Part shown: in pieces, positions 33,138-42,281 of the stretch | How the letters are laid out: the number at the start of each line of letters is the position of its first letter | Numbering within the stretch: position 1 is the stretch's first letter | From: Blastocatellia bacterium | Lineage (GTDB): Bacteria; Acidobacteriota; Blastocatellia; Pyrinomonadales; Pyrinomonadaceae | Assembly: GCA_003168335.1 (NCBI GenBank) | Contig: PMSM01000002.1 | Span: 248,001-312,000, forward strand | Direction: 5' to 3' | Length of the DNA: 64,000 bases | Notes under the pieces: generated by a model | What the model saw: only the letters and a program-made list of their open reading frames with translations | Databases searched by the model: none | What the model was told of the DNA's origin: nothing | Translations under genes and position numbers: made by a program

Positions 33138-35318
33138 CTACTTGACTGACGTCTTCTCGCCATTCGGCCCCGGCAGATTGAGCCGGTCGCGAAACAGATT
33201 CAGCAGCAACAACGTGCCGATTCCGCCGCCGCCATCGCTCCCGCCGCCGGAAGCCATCACGTCGGGGGTAATGCGCACCCCCTTCTCGCCGATCACCTTC
33301 AACGTTTCGATCAACGCCACGCCTTGCGCGCCCAACGCGTTTACCTGTTCATGATAGGCGACGCCCTGCGCTTCGCCCATCAGACGGACTTTCTCAGCCT
33401 CGGCGCGGCCTGTTTGCAGGATGTAGTGAGCTTCTCCTTCACCTTCAGCCTTGCGCTGTTCGGCGCGCTTGCCGGAAATCTCGACGCCTACGGTTGCGGC
33501 CATCAGGTCTCTCTGGTTGTCGGCTTGCGATTTTGTTCTTTCCAGTTGAATGCGCTTGTCTTCCGCCTCGCGCTGCGCGTTGTACATGCTCTGCCGTTGT
33601 TCGGCCAGAATCTTTTCGGTCTGCGTTTTCATCAACTCTTCGGGCAGATGAATGTGGCATATCAGAACATTCACGACATCGACATGGTACTTGAGCAGGT
33701 GAGCGCGCACGCGAGCCTCGGCGCGCTCCTGCTCTTCGTGTCGGTTTTGCAGATAAGCCATGGCCGAAGATTCCGACGCCTGGTTGCGGAAAATCGAGTC
33801 GATCAGTGGATGCATCACGTTCTGAATCAAACGATCGATGCCGCCGATCTTGGCGACCATGAACGGTGCGTCTTCGGGCTTGACGCGAAACACCACGCGC
33901 ACTTCCAACTGCATCGTGAAGCCGTCTTTTGAGATCACTTCGAAGGGATTGAAAGTGTTGACGACTTCGCCCGAAGTCCATTCAACTGTCTGGTTGGTGG
34001 TGGGAATAACAATCGGAGTGATCGCCAGGGTGTTGACATAGTAGCGGCCGGGCCCGACCACGGTTTCCTGGATCCCACGATAACCTTCGGGCACGACATA
34101 GGCTTCGTGGGCTCCTTCGTCGAGCCGCCGATCAGCCGGGTCGCCGCTCATCAGTTCAGTCTTGATTTCTTCCGCGTCGGCCTGGTTCAGGTGCTTCGCT
34201 GACTGTGCAGCCTGTTCCTTTTCTTCGCGCTCCATTCGCTCGCGCACTTTCGCGGCCATCTGGCGGCGAATGTCATCCGAAGGATCTTTGCCGGTGTTCG
34301 AGACGATCACCGCGACCTCTCCCGGCTTAATCTCTTTGGCCGATTCCAGAATTACTTTGAACAACAGTGGATTGATGTAGTAGGTGCCGGGCAGCAGGAT
34401 GTCTTTCTGGGGACCGCGTTGCCCTTTGCTGTCGATGAACTCATGGCCATCCTGAAAGTTGTCGTGGCCCGTAACGGATTCGGCGACGTAATCGCCGGGA
34501 TTCAAGGGCGCACCATCCAATGCTTCGACCAGACCGATTTGGTTTTCGCTGATCACGGTGGCGTCATAAAGTCTGACCGTGAACAAACCGGGTTTGACTT
34601 CCGTGCCCCCCTCGAGCGGAACTGACTGTGACAGGATGCGATAGGTGCCGGGCGTGAGGATGTCGACCTGCGGACCACGCTGACCGCCGGAGGATACAAA
34701 CAACTCGGCGTTCTGATAGCTGAGGTGATCCTTGATCGCTTTGCCGAGCAGACGGCCCGGATCAAGCGGCGCACCGTCGGCGGCGGTGATGATACCGACC
34801 TTGCCCTGCGGAATGACCGTCGTCTTGCCAACCGAAACGCGAAAGAGATAAGGATGGATGGGCCACAAGCCCGGAGGCAGGACTCGCAGTTGGATGCCTT
34901 TGACGCCGCCCTGTTTGATGAAGGCAATCGGATCCTGAAAGTTGTTGTGGGCGTTCTGCGCGCGGTCAGGCGCGAAGATTCTGCCGGGCGACATTGGTTC
35001 GCCGTCGACCGCTTCAACAATTCCGAGCTCGTCGGCGCCGATCTCGATCAGCGGCACCTTACGCACGATGCGTTCGAACGGATACTTGATCAAGTGCAGG
35101 CCCGGCTTGAGCACCTCTGCCTGAATGCCTACCTCGCCTTCGGTAGCCACCACCCGGCCGGGAGGCATCCGGCGTCCCATGTAGCGGCGTTCTTTGATCG
35201 CGATTTCCCGCGCGCCCACGTTGACGAAGATGCGTCGCAGGATGACCAGCAGGACGATCAAAAGAACGAAGACAACAATCACGACGGGGAGAATTGAAAA
35301 GATGTCGATGTTATTCAT
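33138..35318 (-). CDS. SPFH (flotillin/prohibitin-like) protein with N-terminal MVP-like repeats
   Basis: A 726-residue membrane-anchored protein. Residues 8-30 form one membrane segment. Residues 98-170, 174-256 and 260-335 are three copies of a module with the pattern 'GIVEA-DG-P-PGR ... GGQRGPQ-DIL-PGTY-INP-LF'. The SPFH/band 7 domain follows (about 400-580: VVNTFNPFEVISKDGFTMQL, FMVAKIGGIDRLIQNVMHPL), then a long coiled coil (KTQTEKILAEQRQSMYNAQR to KAEGEGEAHYILQTGRAEA) and a Gly/Ser-rich tail. The repeat-then-shoulder order recalls eukaryotic major vault protein. SPFH proteins form large membrane rings that organise proteases or domains; the job here is unknown. The upstream gene at 35374 is probably in the same operon (55 bp apart). 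Confidence 0.85.
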   Translation of the reverse strand: MNNIDIFSILPVVIVVFVLLIVLLVILRRIFVNVGAREIAIKERRYMGRRMPPGRVVATEGEVGIQAEVLKPGLHLIKYPFERIVRKVPLIEIGADELGIVEAVDGEPMSPGRIFAPDRAQNAHNNFQDPIAFIKQGGVKGIQLRVLPPGLWPIHPYLFRVSVGKTTVIPQGKVGIITAADGAPLDPGRLLGKAIKDHLSYQNAELFVSSGGQRGPQVDILTPGTYRILSQSVPLEGGTEVKPGLFTVRLYDATVISENQIGLVEALDGAPLNPGDYVAESVTGHDNFQDGHEFIDSKGQRGPQKDILLPGTYYINPLLFKVILESAKEIKPGEVAVIVSNTGKDPSDDIRRQMAAKVRERMEREEKEQAAQSAKHLNQADAEEIKTELMSGDPADRRLDEGAHEAYVVPEGYRGIQETVVGPGRYYVNTLAITPIVIPTTNQTVEWTSGEVVNTFNPFEVISKDGFTMQLEVRVVFRVKPEDAPFMVAKIGGIDRLIQNVMHPLIDSIFRNQASESSAMAYLQNRHEEQERAEARVRAHLLKYHVDVVNVLICHIHLPEELMKTQTEKILAEQRQSMYNAQREAEDKRIQLERTKSQADNQRDLMAATVGVEISGKRAEQRKAEGEGEAHYILQTGRAEAEKVRLMGEAQGVAYHEQVNALGAQGVALIETLKVIGEKGVRITPDVMASGGGSDGGGGIGTLLLLNLFRDRLNLPGPNGEKTSVK

Positions 35319-35373
35319 GTAAACCTCTACTTCATCGGGCGAGCATTATTCCCGGGGCTGGAAGAGCGTTGGT

Positions 35374-36057
35374 TCATTTCTTCACGCCGGCCGCCGCTTC
35401 CAGTTCGCGGCGCGCGCTTTCGAGGGTGAGCTTCAAAACAAAACCTGCGCCTGAGCTTCTTGAGCGGGAAGAGAGTACCCAAAACTCTCCGTCAAATAAA
35501 GCTCGCAGCTCAAGCGGCGAAATCCCCGCGATTTTTGCCTCCCGCCATGACCGCAACGCGCTCTCCACCGCCCCGCGAAAGATATCCGGATCGTCACTCA
35601 GGGCGGCGAAGTGAAGGGCCTTTGCGGTTCCACTTCGATCCGGAGACTGCTGCCATGACACGATCACGGCTTCGGCCAGAGTGTTGTTGACCGGCAACTC
35701 GTGTTGACCGACATAAGACATTAGCGAGAGCAGCTTTGGATCTGAATCCGAGTATGCGACGAGTTCAGTGAGCACTCGATCGTACAGAGCAGCATCGCCG
35801 CTCACGTGTGCTTCATCAAGAGTGGATCGCTCACCGCTTCTGGCTTCTTCAATCAGTTCTTGCTGCCGGCGAGCCATCAGGGCCAACTGTTCGTTGTCGG
35901 CCGGTTCGTCAGAAAATTCTCCGGCGAACAATCCGCGCCCGGTCGGTTGTGGAGGCAGTGTGTTTATGTAGTGGTCAGGCGCGGGCCTTTGCCAGACGTA
36001 AAGTCCGATTCCAATCAGGGCGAGAATAGCGACTGCGGTAATGAGAAGCGTGAGCAT
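35374..36057 (-). CDS. Membrane-anchored protein of unknown function
   Basis: A 227-residue protein. A single N-terminal membrane segment (LLITAVAILALIGIGLYVW) is followed by a soluble, largely helical domain with regular helix pairs (DRVLTELVAYSDSDPKLLSLMSYVG, AKALHFAALSDDPDIFRGAVES), a TPR/HEAT-like character that fits a scaffold. No motif of an enzyme is seen. It lies directly upstream of the SPFH gene on the same strand and may act with it. Confidence 0.7.
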   Translation of the reverse strand: MLTLLITAVAILALIGIGLYVWQRPAPDHYINTLPPQPTGRGLFAGEFSDEPADNEQLALMARRQQELIEEARSGERSTLDEAHVSGDAALYDRVLTELVAYSDSDPKLLSLMSYVGQHELPVNNTLAEAVIVSWQQSPDRSGTAKALHFAALSDDPDIFRGAVESALRSWREAKIAGISPLELRALFDGEFWVLSSRSRSSGAGFVLKLTLESARRELEAAAGVKK

Positions 36058-36221
36058 TTTGCTCCCAACAAAAGCGGCTTACTGACTTTCGCCGTTCGGC
36101 TGTCGGTGGCCTGGATTATACGCCCAACTCCTTTTAAAGGTTCAGGGCTTGTTGCCGATCGACTAGTCAATTGCGGCCGGCAGCTTTCTGGGCGCGAAAT
36201 CCTGATAGGCGCGCGGGCCAG

Positions 36222-36341
36222 TTCCGAGACGTGCCCGCCACCGCCGGGCTCCACTCCTACCTCCGGAAACGCTTCGCAGATTTCGACCAGGCGCGTGCGG
36301 CGTAGTGTTGATGCGGAGAGTTGGTTCGACGTGAGAGTCAT
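36222..36341 (-). pseudogene. Possible truncated MmcQ/YjbR-family remnant
   Basis: On the minus strand, about 40 codons translate as LRRTRLVEICEAFPEVGVEP then GGGGHVSE, which resembles the start of MmcQ/YjbR DNA-binding-like proteins (helix LRxICLALPEV, then a GGH strand). After HVSE the similarity stops. The rest of 36058-36410 holds no gene. The likeness is by eye and may be chance. Confidence 0.3.
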
Positions 36342-36410
36342 TATTATTTCGCGGATCGTTCCTCTTATCTTCGCCCACCCTCAACATTTTTCAGCAGCCG
36401 GTCAGGTCTC

Positions 36411-36962
36411 TCACGTGAAGTCGCTGTAACCACCGACCTTCTGACAATGCAAGCACCGGAACACGTAGGCAGTCGGCTGATCTTCCTTATCGAGTCCTTT
36501 GAAATACTCTTCCCATTCCTTGCCGTCCAATGTCGATTCCACTCTAATCGCCTCGATCGCGCCAGCTCCGAGAGCCAGCAATTCCTTGTATCCTGCACGT
36601 CCGATAAAGCACGCGCCATCTTTACAGCAAGTGAACCACTTCGCGTCTTGCCAGCCGGTGAATCCGGGAGTTCGGCAGGCCACTTCGTCACTGACCGCAG
36701 TGGGTACATCATCCCAATCGCCGTAGCCACCGACACCGGCTGCGTCAGTGAACTCGACGCCGAGTTTCTGGTGCGCACTGCCGTCGGCTATGCACCACGG
36801 GCAGATATCATCCTCGTGATCGTCTTCGCTGTAGACTGGGCCGGTGTAGATGTACCCGCGGGCCTGCTCGCAGCAGACGCATTCGTTATCGGATAGCACC
36901 ACGCTTCCAGTGGCGACCGGATCCGCGTGATATCGAAATGATGGCAGTGGCTCTGTTGTCAT
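36411..36962 (-). CDS. CbrC family protein
   Basis: A 183-residue protein of the CbrC (UPF0167) family: FRYHADPVATGSVVLSDNEC near the start, CVCCEQARGYIYTGP, DDICPWCIADGSAH, TPGFTGWQDAKWFTCCKDGA and a final FRCLHCQKVGGY. The four cysteine pairs would bind zinc. In E. coli cbrC is linked to colicin E2 tolerance and is CreBC-regulated; its biochemical role is unknown. It is the last gene of a GNAT, P450, CbrC cluster, 21 bp after the P450 gene. Confidence 0.88.
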   Translation of the reverse strand: MTTEPLPSFRYHADPVATGSVVLSDNECVCCEQARGYIYTGPVYSEDDHEDDICPWCIADGSAHQKLGVEFTDAAGVGGYGDWDDVPTAVSDEVACRTPGFTGWQDAKWFTCCKDGACFIGRAGYKELLALGAGAIEAIRVESTLDGKEWEEYFKGLDKEDQPTAYVFRCLHCQKVGGYSDFT

Positions 36963-36983
36963 GACTAGTTTTCTTCCTTTAAA

Positions 36984-38366
36984 TTAACCCCGATTCTTTA
37001 CTACGATCTTAATCCCATCCTTTGGCCTCAGCGACATCGCCGGAAAAATACTCACCGGATGATCGGGAACCAGCTCAAGTCGAAACTGCTGTCCAATCGT
37101 TGCCAGGCACAAAACAATTTCCATCATCGCAAACGAAGCGCCGATGCAGACTCTCGGCCCACCGCCGAACGGGAAGTAGGCGTATTTCGGTAATCGCTCA
37201 ACGAAGTCCTCAGTCCACCGTTCAGGTTTAAACGCGAGAGGCTCATCATAAAAGCGCGGGTCGCGTTGCGTGGCCCACTGAAACATGAACACCTGAGTTC
37301 CGGCCGGCACGCGATAACCGCCAATTTCGCAATCGTCGATCGCTTCGCGTCCCAGACCATAGGCCGGCGGATAAAGGCGCATCGACTCTTTGGCAATCTG
37401 TTCGGTGAATTTCAAGCGCGGCAGATCCGCTGCGGTGGGCGCGCGATCGCCCAGCACCTGATCCAGTTCCGCGTGGAATTTTCTTTCCGCCTCCGGATGT
37501 GTGCCCAGCAGATACCATGCCCAGGCCAACGTCAACGCGGTGGTTTCGTGGCCGGCGAGAAACAGCGTCATCACTTCGTCGCGCAATTGCCGGTCACTCA
37601 TTTGACTACCGTCTTCATCTCGCGCTGCCAGCAGCATGGAAAGCAGATCACCCGCGTCTTTTCCGGTGGCGCGCCGCTCGGCAATGATCCGATAAACGAC
37701 GTTGTCGATCTTTCTTGCCAATCGATGAAAGCGCAGGTGAGTGGGTGTTGGCAAGCGATTGTTCAGAATCCACTTCAGTGTCGCCTGCGCAGCAAACGGC
37801 CGCACCAATTCTTTCAACGTCGCGCCGACGGCATCTACGTCGTGCGAAACATCGGCGCTGAACAGACATTGCACGACGATCTCCAGCGTCAGACGCATCA
37901 TGTCCGTGTGAACGTCGCGCGTTTCTCCCTCCCGCCATTTGGAGGTCAGACGTTTCGTGTAATCGACCATGACGTCGCCATATGACGCCACGCGCTCACG
38001 ATGAAAAGCCGGTTGCGACAGACGGCGCGCGCGTTTCCACTCTTCGCCCTGGCTGGTGAGCAGGCCATTGCCGACTAGTCGCTGAAAGAAATTCGATCGC
38101 AGCGACATCGACTTGATGAAGTTCTTCGGATTCGTCACCAGTACGTATTCGACATCATCCGGGTGATAAAGAAAGATCGCCGGTACGTACAGGAAGCGCA
38201 TCCAGACAATGTCGCCGTATTCACGCTGAGCGCGCTCAATAAAGCCGAGTTGGTCGCGATTGAACTCACGCATCACGCCCATAATCGGCGCGCCCTTCGG
38301 GCCAGGCGGACGAGATGCCTTCGCTGACGTCTTACTAACGGTCGGGAAACGTGTGACTTCGTTCAT
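36984..38366 (-). CDS. Cytochrome P450
   Basis: A 460-residue soluble P450. Landmarks: a proline-rich N-terminus (RPPGPKG), the I-helix oxygen-binding motif AGHETT, the K-helix ExxR in KESMRLYPPAYG, PERW and the heme loop FGGGPRVCIG with its cysteine ligand. The PPGP start and overall pattern are those of the CYP102/CYP110-like fatty-acid or terpenoid hydroxylases. No ferredoxin or reductase gene is adjacent, so its redox partner must come from elsewhere. 24 bp separate it from the upstream GNAT gene. Confidence 0.93.
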   Translation of the reverse strand: MNEVTRFPTVSKTSAKASRPPGPKGAPIMGVMREFNRDQLGFIERAQREYGDIVWMRFLYVPAIFLYHPDDVEYVLVTNPKNFIKSMSLRSNFFQRLVGNGLLTSQGEEWKRARRLSQPAFHRERVASYGDVMVDYTKRLTSKWREGETRDVHTDMMRLTLEIVVQCLFSADVSHDVDAVGATLKELVRPFAAQATLKWILNNRLPTPTHLRFHRLARKIDNVVYRIIAERRATGKDAGDLLSMLLAARDEDGSQMSDRQLRDEVMTLFLAGHETTALTLAWAWYLLGTHPEAERKFHAELDQVLGDRAPTAADLPRLKFTEQIAKESMRLYPPAYGLGREAIDDCEIGGYRVPAGTQVFMFQWATQRDPRFYDEPLAFKPERWTEDFVERLPKYAYFPFGGGPRVCIGASFAMMEIVLCLATIGQQFRLELVPDHPVSIFPAMSLRPKDGIKIVVKNRG

Positions 38367-38390
38367 GACTCAATAAGCGGAGAGCCGCGC

Positions 38391-38849
38391 TCACTTTAAA
38401 AGGTCCCGATAGATTCCCGGCTCGCTCTCCGGAATCGTAGCGGCGCCGACCGCGCGTTCATAAAAATCCGTCGGCCCGGCGCCGCCGATGAACCCATAAA
38501 CGTAACCAAGCTCGCGTAATCCCCAGAGGCTCGCAATTAGCAGCGCTGTGCCGATGCCGTGACCCCGTTCATTTGCCGCGACACCGGTCGGACCAAAGAA
38601 CGCTTTGCGGGTGCACTCGTAGCCAGCGAAGCCGATCACGCGAGCATCGCGAGTGGCGATGACTACCGTTACCGGCTTGTTAGCAAAGCCTACCGAAATC
38701 TCGTCGGCCCAGGCGGCGGAAAAATTCTGCTCAATGAACTTACGCACGGGAGTGATCTCAAACGGATTGGCTCGCCGGATGTTGACGCCCTCGTCATTCA
38801 AACGATCGAGCGACGGCAGCTTCAGTAGATTGATCAGCATGTCGGGCAT
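38391..38849 (-). CDS. GNAT family N-acetyltransferase
   Basis: A 152-residue acetyltransferase: VTVVIATRDARVIGFAGYE gives strands beta2-4 and VAANERGHGIGTALLIA the acetyl-CoA pyrophosphate loop (motif A, RGxGxG-like as RGHGIG), followed by a short C-terminal half (GYVYGFIGGAGPTDFYERA). It opens the cluster with P450 and CbrC and probably carries the shared promoter. Substrate unknown. Confidence 0.88.
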   Translation of the reverse strand: MPDMLINLLKLPSLDRLNDEGVNIRRANPFEITPVRKFIEQNFSAAWADEISVGFANKPVTVVIATRDARVIGFAGYECTRKAFFGPTGVAANERGHGIGTALLIASLWGLRELGYVYGFIGGAGPTDFYERAVGAATIPESEPGIYRDLLK

Positions 38850-38890
38850 GGCGAAGTCAGTTTAGCTGAGAAGTGTGTCCGACGCGAGAC

Positions 38891-39019
38891 TTGGAGTGCG
38901 CCTTTGGATGTCCGACAAACTTCAGTTTGTCGACGCTCTTAGCTTCTGAACTTGAAACGACAAACTGAAGTTTGTCGGACATTGCGCCGTCCCCGCCTAG
39001 CTCTGCCGGCGCACTCCAA
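38891..39019. repeat. Nested REPIN pair
   Basis: Outer TTGGAGTGCG (38891) and GCACTCCAA (to 39019) enclose an inner element (38909-38982) with CGACAAACTTCAGTTTGTCG on the left and CGACAAACTGAAGTTTGTCG on the right, each a perfect hairpin. It fills the gap between the GNAT and lysozyme genes. Confidence 0.88.
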
Positions 39020-39023
39020 ACTG

Positions 39024-39770
39024 TCACTTGTCAAACGGCCATCTGCTTCTCAGCTCTTCAATCGTCCCGTTATACACGTCAATGTCCATGTCATATTCAG
39101 TGCCGGGAACGGTGTACAGGCAGGCACTTCGTTTGGCGGGGCTGCAATTCTGTTCGCTTGAGAATTGCCAGAGCGTGTAGGTCTTCCAAGTACCTTGCGG
39201 AAAGTCCGTGACGCTCCGCTTAAAGCGCGCATACCACAGATGTGTCTGCGCAAAGACATCATCCGCGCCGTATTGCCGTGAGATCGCTTGGGCCACTTCA
39301 TTGTTGGCGTAGATCAAAGGGTAGCGTCCGGTCTTTTCCCTGATGCGTTTGATGAAGACGCGGGCTTCGTCAAGGCTCATGTCCTTCGCGTCCGTGCTTT
39401 CCAGGTCAAGTGCGATCAGATCGTCTTTCCCCGGCTTTACCGTATCGAGGAAGAAATCTGCCTGCTTGATCGGATTACCGGGCTTTCCGAAATGATAAGC
39501 GCCCCACTTATAGCCGCGCTTCCTGGCTTCGTCCCGGCGCTCGGCGTACTTGCGATCCGCGCGATCGCCGATCGTGGCGCGGTGAATGATCGCCACCACG
39601 CGCGAATCTGTGGCCAGCAGATCCCAATCAATTTCGTTTCTTTCATAGGGATCAATCGCGATGGCGATGTTCGGATTCTTCCACGGTTCGCTGAATCCGG
39701 GTGACTGGGCGAAGGCTGCGAACGGGCAGCATAGGAATACCAAAAGGAATCTTGGCAGAGTTCGTTTCAT
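39024..39770 (-). CDS. Secreted GH25-like lysozyme
   Basis: A 248-residue secreted muramidase of glycoside hydrolase family 25. Signal peptide MKRTLPRFLLVFLCCPFAAFAQ. Catalytic pattern: AIAIDPYERNEIDW near the start (strand 1), YKWGAYHFG, LIALDLES with the Asp and Glu of the family, RYPLIYANNE and a TLWQFSS strand near the end. ATG at 39770 gives the signal peptide directly at the N-terminus; the 32-residue longer frame is repeat-derived. It probably cleaves peptidoglycan of competitors, prey or the cell itself. Confidence 0.86.
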   Translation of the reverse strand: MKRTLPRFLLVFLCCPFAAFAQSPGFSEPWKNPNIAIAIDPYERNEIDWDLLATDSRVVAIIHRATIGDRADRKYAERRDEARKRGYKWGAYHFGKPGNPIKQADFFLDTVKPGKDDLIALDLESTDAKDMSLDEARVFIKRIREKTGRYPLIYANNEVAQAISRQYGADDVFAQTHLWYARFKRSVTDFPQGTWKTYTLWQFSSEQNCSPAKRSACLYTVPGTEYDMDIDVYNGTIEELRSRWPFDK

Positions 39771-39830
39771 CTTCGTCGTGAAATTGTAGCAGACGGAAAG
39801 CCTCTCTTGCGTCGAGGGTCTTCGAGTCAG

Positions 39831-40065
39831 AGCGCCAAAGGCGCGAAATGCAAAAGCCTGGGGCAACGCCCCAGGTTAGATGTAAAGAGAAGATTCGCTT
39901 AGCGCTGAAGGCGCGAAATAGATCGGCATCCCATTAGTACTTTGGCTTAGCGGGGAACCAGATTATCGACTCTCTTATTTCGCTCCTTCAGAGCTGGGTT
40001 GACTCAGGTGGCGTGATCCTGGGCCGTTGGCCCAGGCTTTTGCATTTCGCACCTTCGGCGCTTAG
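39831..40065. repeat. Long nested inverted repeat upstream of RNase J
   Basis: About 235 bp: GCGCCAAAGGCGCGAAATGC and AAAGCCTGGGGCAACGCCCC on the left pair with GGGCCGTTGGCCCAGGC, TTTTGCATTTCGC and CCTTCGGCGC on the right. An inner pair, CTGAAGGCGCGAAATAGATC with TATTTCGCTCCTTCAG, lies between. Whether it belongs to the leader of the downstream RNase J message depends on the promoter position; TATACT at 40127-40132 is a possible -10 box below it. Confidence 0.82.
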
Positions 40066-40164
40066 TGGCGGTTACCTTCCGGCTCAGACCAACACCCCGG
40101 TCGCGGGTCATCACGCCTTGATCTGTTATACTGCTGGTTTGTTTACCGGTCCTGGTTGCGCCTT

Positions 40165-41880
40165 ATGAGTAACGTCCTCGAAATCATTCCCCTCGGCGGT
40201 ATCGGCGAGTTTGGGATGAATTGCACGCTCCTGCGCTTTGGCGACGAGATGATCGTTGTCGATGCGGGCATGGGCTTTCCTGAAGAGAGCGTCTATGGCG
40301 TAGATATCTGTATTCCGGATTTCGAGGTGCTCGAACAATATCGCGACAGTATCACGGCCATCATCCTCACGCACGGGCACGAAGATCATCTGGGCGCGCT
40401 GCCTTACATCCTGAAAAAGTTCAACGTTCCGGTTTACGCGTCGCGGTTTACCCTCGGTCTGGCCGAAAGCAAACTCGATGAGCACAATATTCTCGGTGAT
40501 GTGATGCTGCACCGCGTCGAGCCGCGCGATGTGGTCACCATCGGTTCATTCACGATCGAGTTCATTCGCGCGTCTCATTCGCTGATCGATTGTTTCTCGC
40601 TGGCTATCAAGACGCCGGTCGGCACGATCATTCACACCGGCGATTACAAGGTTGACGAGACCCCGGTGATCGGCGAGCCGATTGATTTACGAACCCTCCG
40701 CCGCTATGGACAGGAAGGCGTGCTGGCGCTGCTCTCGGACTCGACCAATGCTACGGTGCCCGGCCGCACCCCTTCAGAACGCGCCGTGATACCCGCCTTC
40801 GAAGAGATTTTCGCTGAAACTAAGGGACGGATCATCGTCGCCGGTTTTGCTTCTTCAATTCATCGCATACAGATCGTGTTCGACGTTGCCCAACAGTTCA
40901 ATCGTAAGGTCTGTGTGCTCGGTCGCTCGATGCAAAAGAACGTCGAGATCGCGGACCGGCTCGGCTATCTGGATATTCATGACGGCTTACTGATCGGCAT
41001 CAACGATACGAAGCACTTGAATGATGACGAGATCGTTTTTCTGGTTACCGGTTCGCAGGCCGAACCGCGGGCGGCGCTTTACCAAATGGCCACGCAGGTT
41101 TACAAGGGCCTGACAATTGAGGAGAGCGACACCGTCATACTTTCGGCGCGAATCATTCCCGGCAACGAGCGGGCCATCTCAAGAATGATTGGGTTCATAT
41201 ACAAACGCGGCGCCAACATCATCGAAGAGAAGCGACGCCTGATTCACGTCAGTGGCCACGCGTCACAGGAAGACATTCGCATCATGACCGAAGCCGTGCG
41301 ACCAAAGTTCCTGGTGCCGATTCATGGCGAGTATCGCATGCTGTTTCGCCACAAAGAGTTTGTCAAAAACCACCTGGGCTTTCCCGAAGCGAACATTATT
41401 CTGATCGAAAACGGCGACGTGCTCGAGTTGGACGGCGAGCGCGCGGCCGTCATCGATCGTCGCGAAATCAAGCGAACGTTCATCGACGATACCGGATTTG
41501 AAGAGATCGATTACGAAACCGTGCGTGAGCGGAAGAAGATGGCTTACGAAGGCATGGTTACATTGGTTGTGACTATTGACGGCCAGACCGGAGAACTGGA
41601 AGGGCTGCCGCAGATCGTCGCCCAGGGTGTGCGTGGCTTTGAATCGACGAACGGGAACTCGGGTTCAAAACGCAAGGCACAAGTCTCGAGTTACGAAGGC
41701 TCGAAGCAACTGGTGAAGGACGCGCAGCGCGTCGTGGCTGCGGCCATTGCCGGATCCTCAAAACAAATGCTCGATGATCTATCTTTGCTGAAAGAACATC
41801 TGCGCGTCGAACTCAAGCGATTCATTCAAAAAGAGACCGGAGCGCGGCCCGTGATTGTGCCGGTCATACAACAAATCTAG
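40165..41880 (+). CDS. rnj: Ribonuclease J
   Basis: A 571-residue RNase [15 protein letters not shown] at the start, the metal site [38 protein letters not shown] (beta-CASP motif C) and PIHGEYRML, with a C-terminal domain ([18 protein letters not shown] onward). It is a 5'-to-3' exonuclease and endonuclease that matures and degrades RNA. ATG at 40165 is preferred to the TTG nine bases upstream. No strong ribosome binding site is visible. Confidence 0.95.
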   Translation: MSNVLEIIPLGGIGEFGMNCTLLRFGDEMIVVDAGMGFPEESVYGVDICIPDFEVLEQYRDSITAIILTHGHEDHLGALPYILKKFNVPVYASRFTLGLAESKLDEHNILGDVMLHRVEPRDVVTIGSFTIEFIRASHSLIDCFSLAIKTPVGTIIHTGDYKVDETPVIGEPIDLRTLRRYGQEGVLALLSDSTNATVPGRTPSERAVIPAFEEIFAETKGRIIVAGFASSIHRIQIVFDVAQQFNRKVCVLGRSMQKNVEIADRLGYLDIHDGLLIGINDTKHLNDDEIVFLVTGSQAEPRAALYQMATQVYKGLTIEESDTVILSARIIPGNERAISRMIGFIYKRGANIIEEKRRLIHVSGHASQEDIRIMTEAVRPKFLVPIHGEYRMLFRHKEFVKNHLGFPEANIILIENGDVLELDGERAAVIDRREIKRTFIDDTGFEEIDYETVRERKKMAYEGMVTLVVTIDGQTGELEGLPQIVAQGVRGFESTNGNSGSKRKAQVSSYEGSKQLVKDAQRVVAAAIAGSSKQMLDDLSLLKEHLRVELKRFIQKETGARPVIVPVIQQI

Positions 41881-42281
41881 CTTCAGGCTCCCGCGGCCAG
41901 GTGCGGCTAAAAGCCCCAGTAGCCATGCTGTTGCCGATATGGCTAAACTACGGCTGGAGTTACGGATAGCTATTGAGTCAAAGTTGGCCACCTCAAGAAC
42001 TCGAGCATTAATCGGACCTGTTTGATTTCGAACCAAAGATTTCTATCGCTCGCATCGACAGGTTTTGGTATTCTTAGCTTCGTACCCGGCCCCGCCGGGG
42101 CCACTGAGCCGCCACCGTCAGCGGCGCTCCCGGCGTGGCATCTCGTTGGGGAGATGCTTAAGACGACTCATTCAAACTTGACGGCGCTATCCCTTGGCAT
42201 TCTGATCTCTACCTCAACATCGCGGCCATGCTCGCCTCGAAGAATCATTCACCACTGGAAAAGTCCCGCGTCTAAACGATT
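41881..42281. other. Non-coding interval with a palindrome
   Basis: This 400 bp gap has no believable gene. A GGCCCCG-C-CGGGGCC palindrome lies at about 42090-42104, and GTCTAAAC close to the following ATG resembles a REPIN arm, so decayed repeats are likely. It must also hold the promoter of the SDR gene. Confidence 0.5.

Noticed and set aside
39024-39866. Longer form of the lysozyme from 39866
   Set aside because: The extra 32 residues are partly encoded by the adjacent repeat, and the signal peptide begins at the ATG at 39770.
41881-42281. Small genes on either strand between rnj and the SDR gene
   Set aside because: Candidate frames lack ribosome binding sites and family-like features; the interval looks like decayed repeats and a promoter region.
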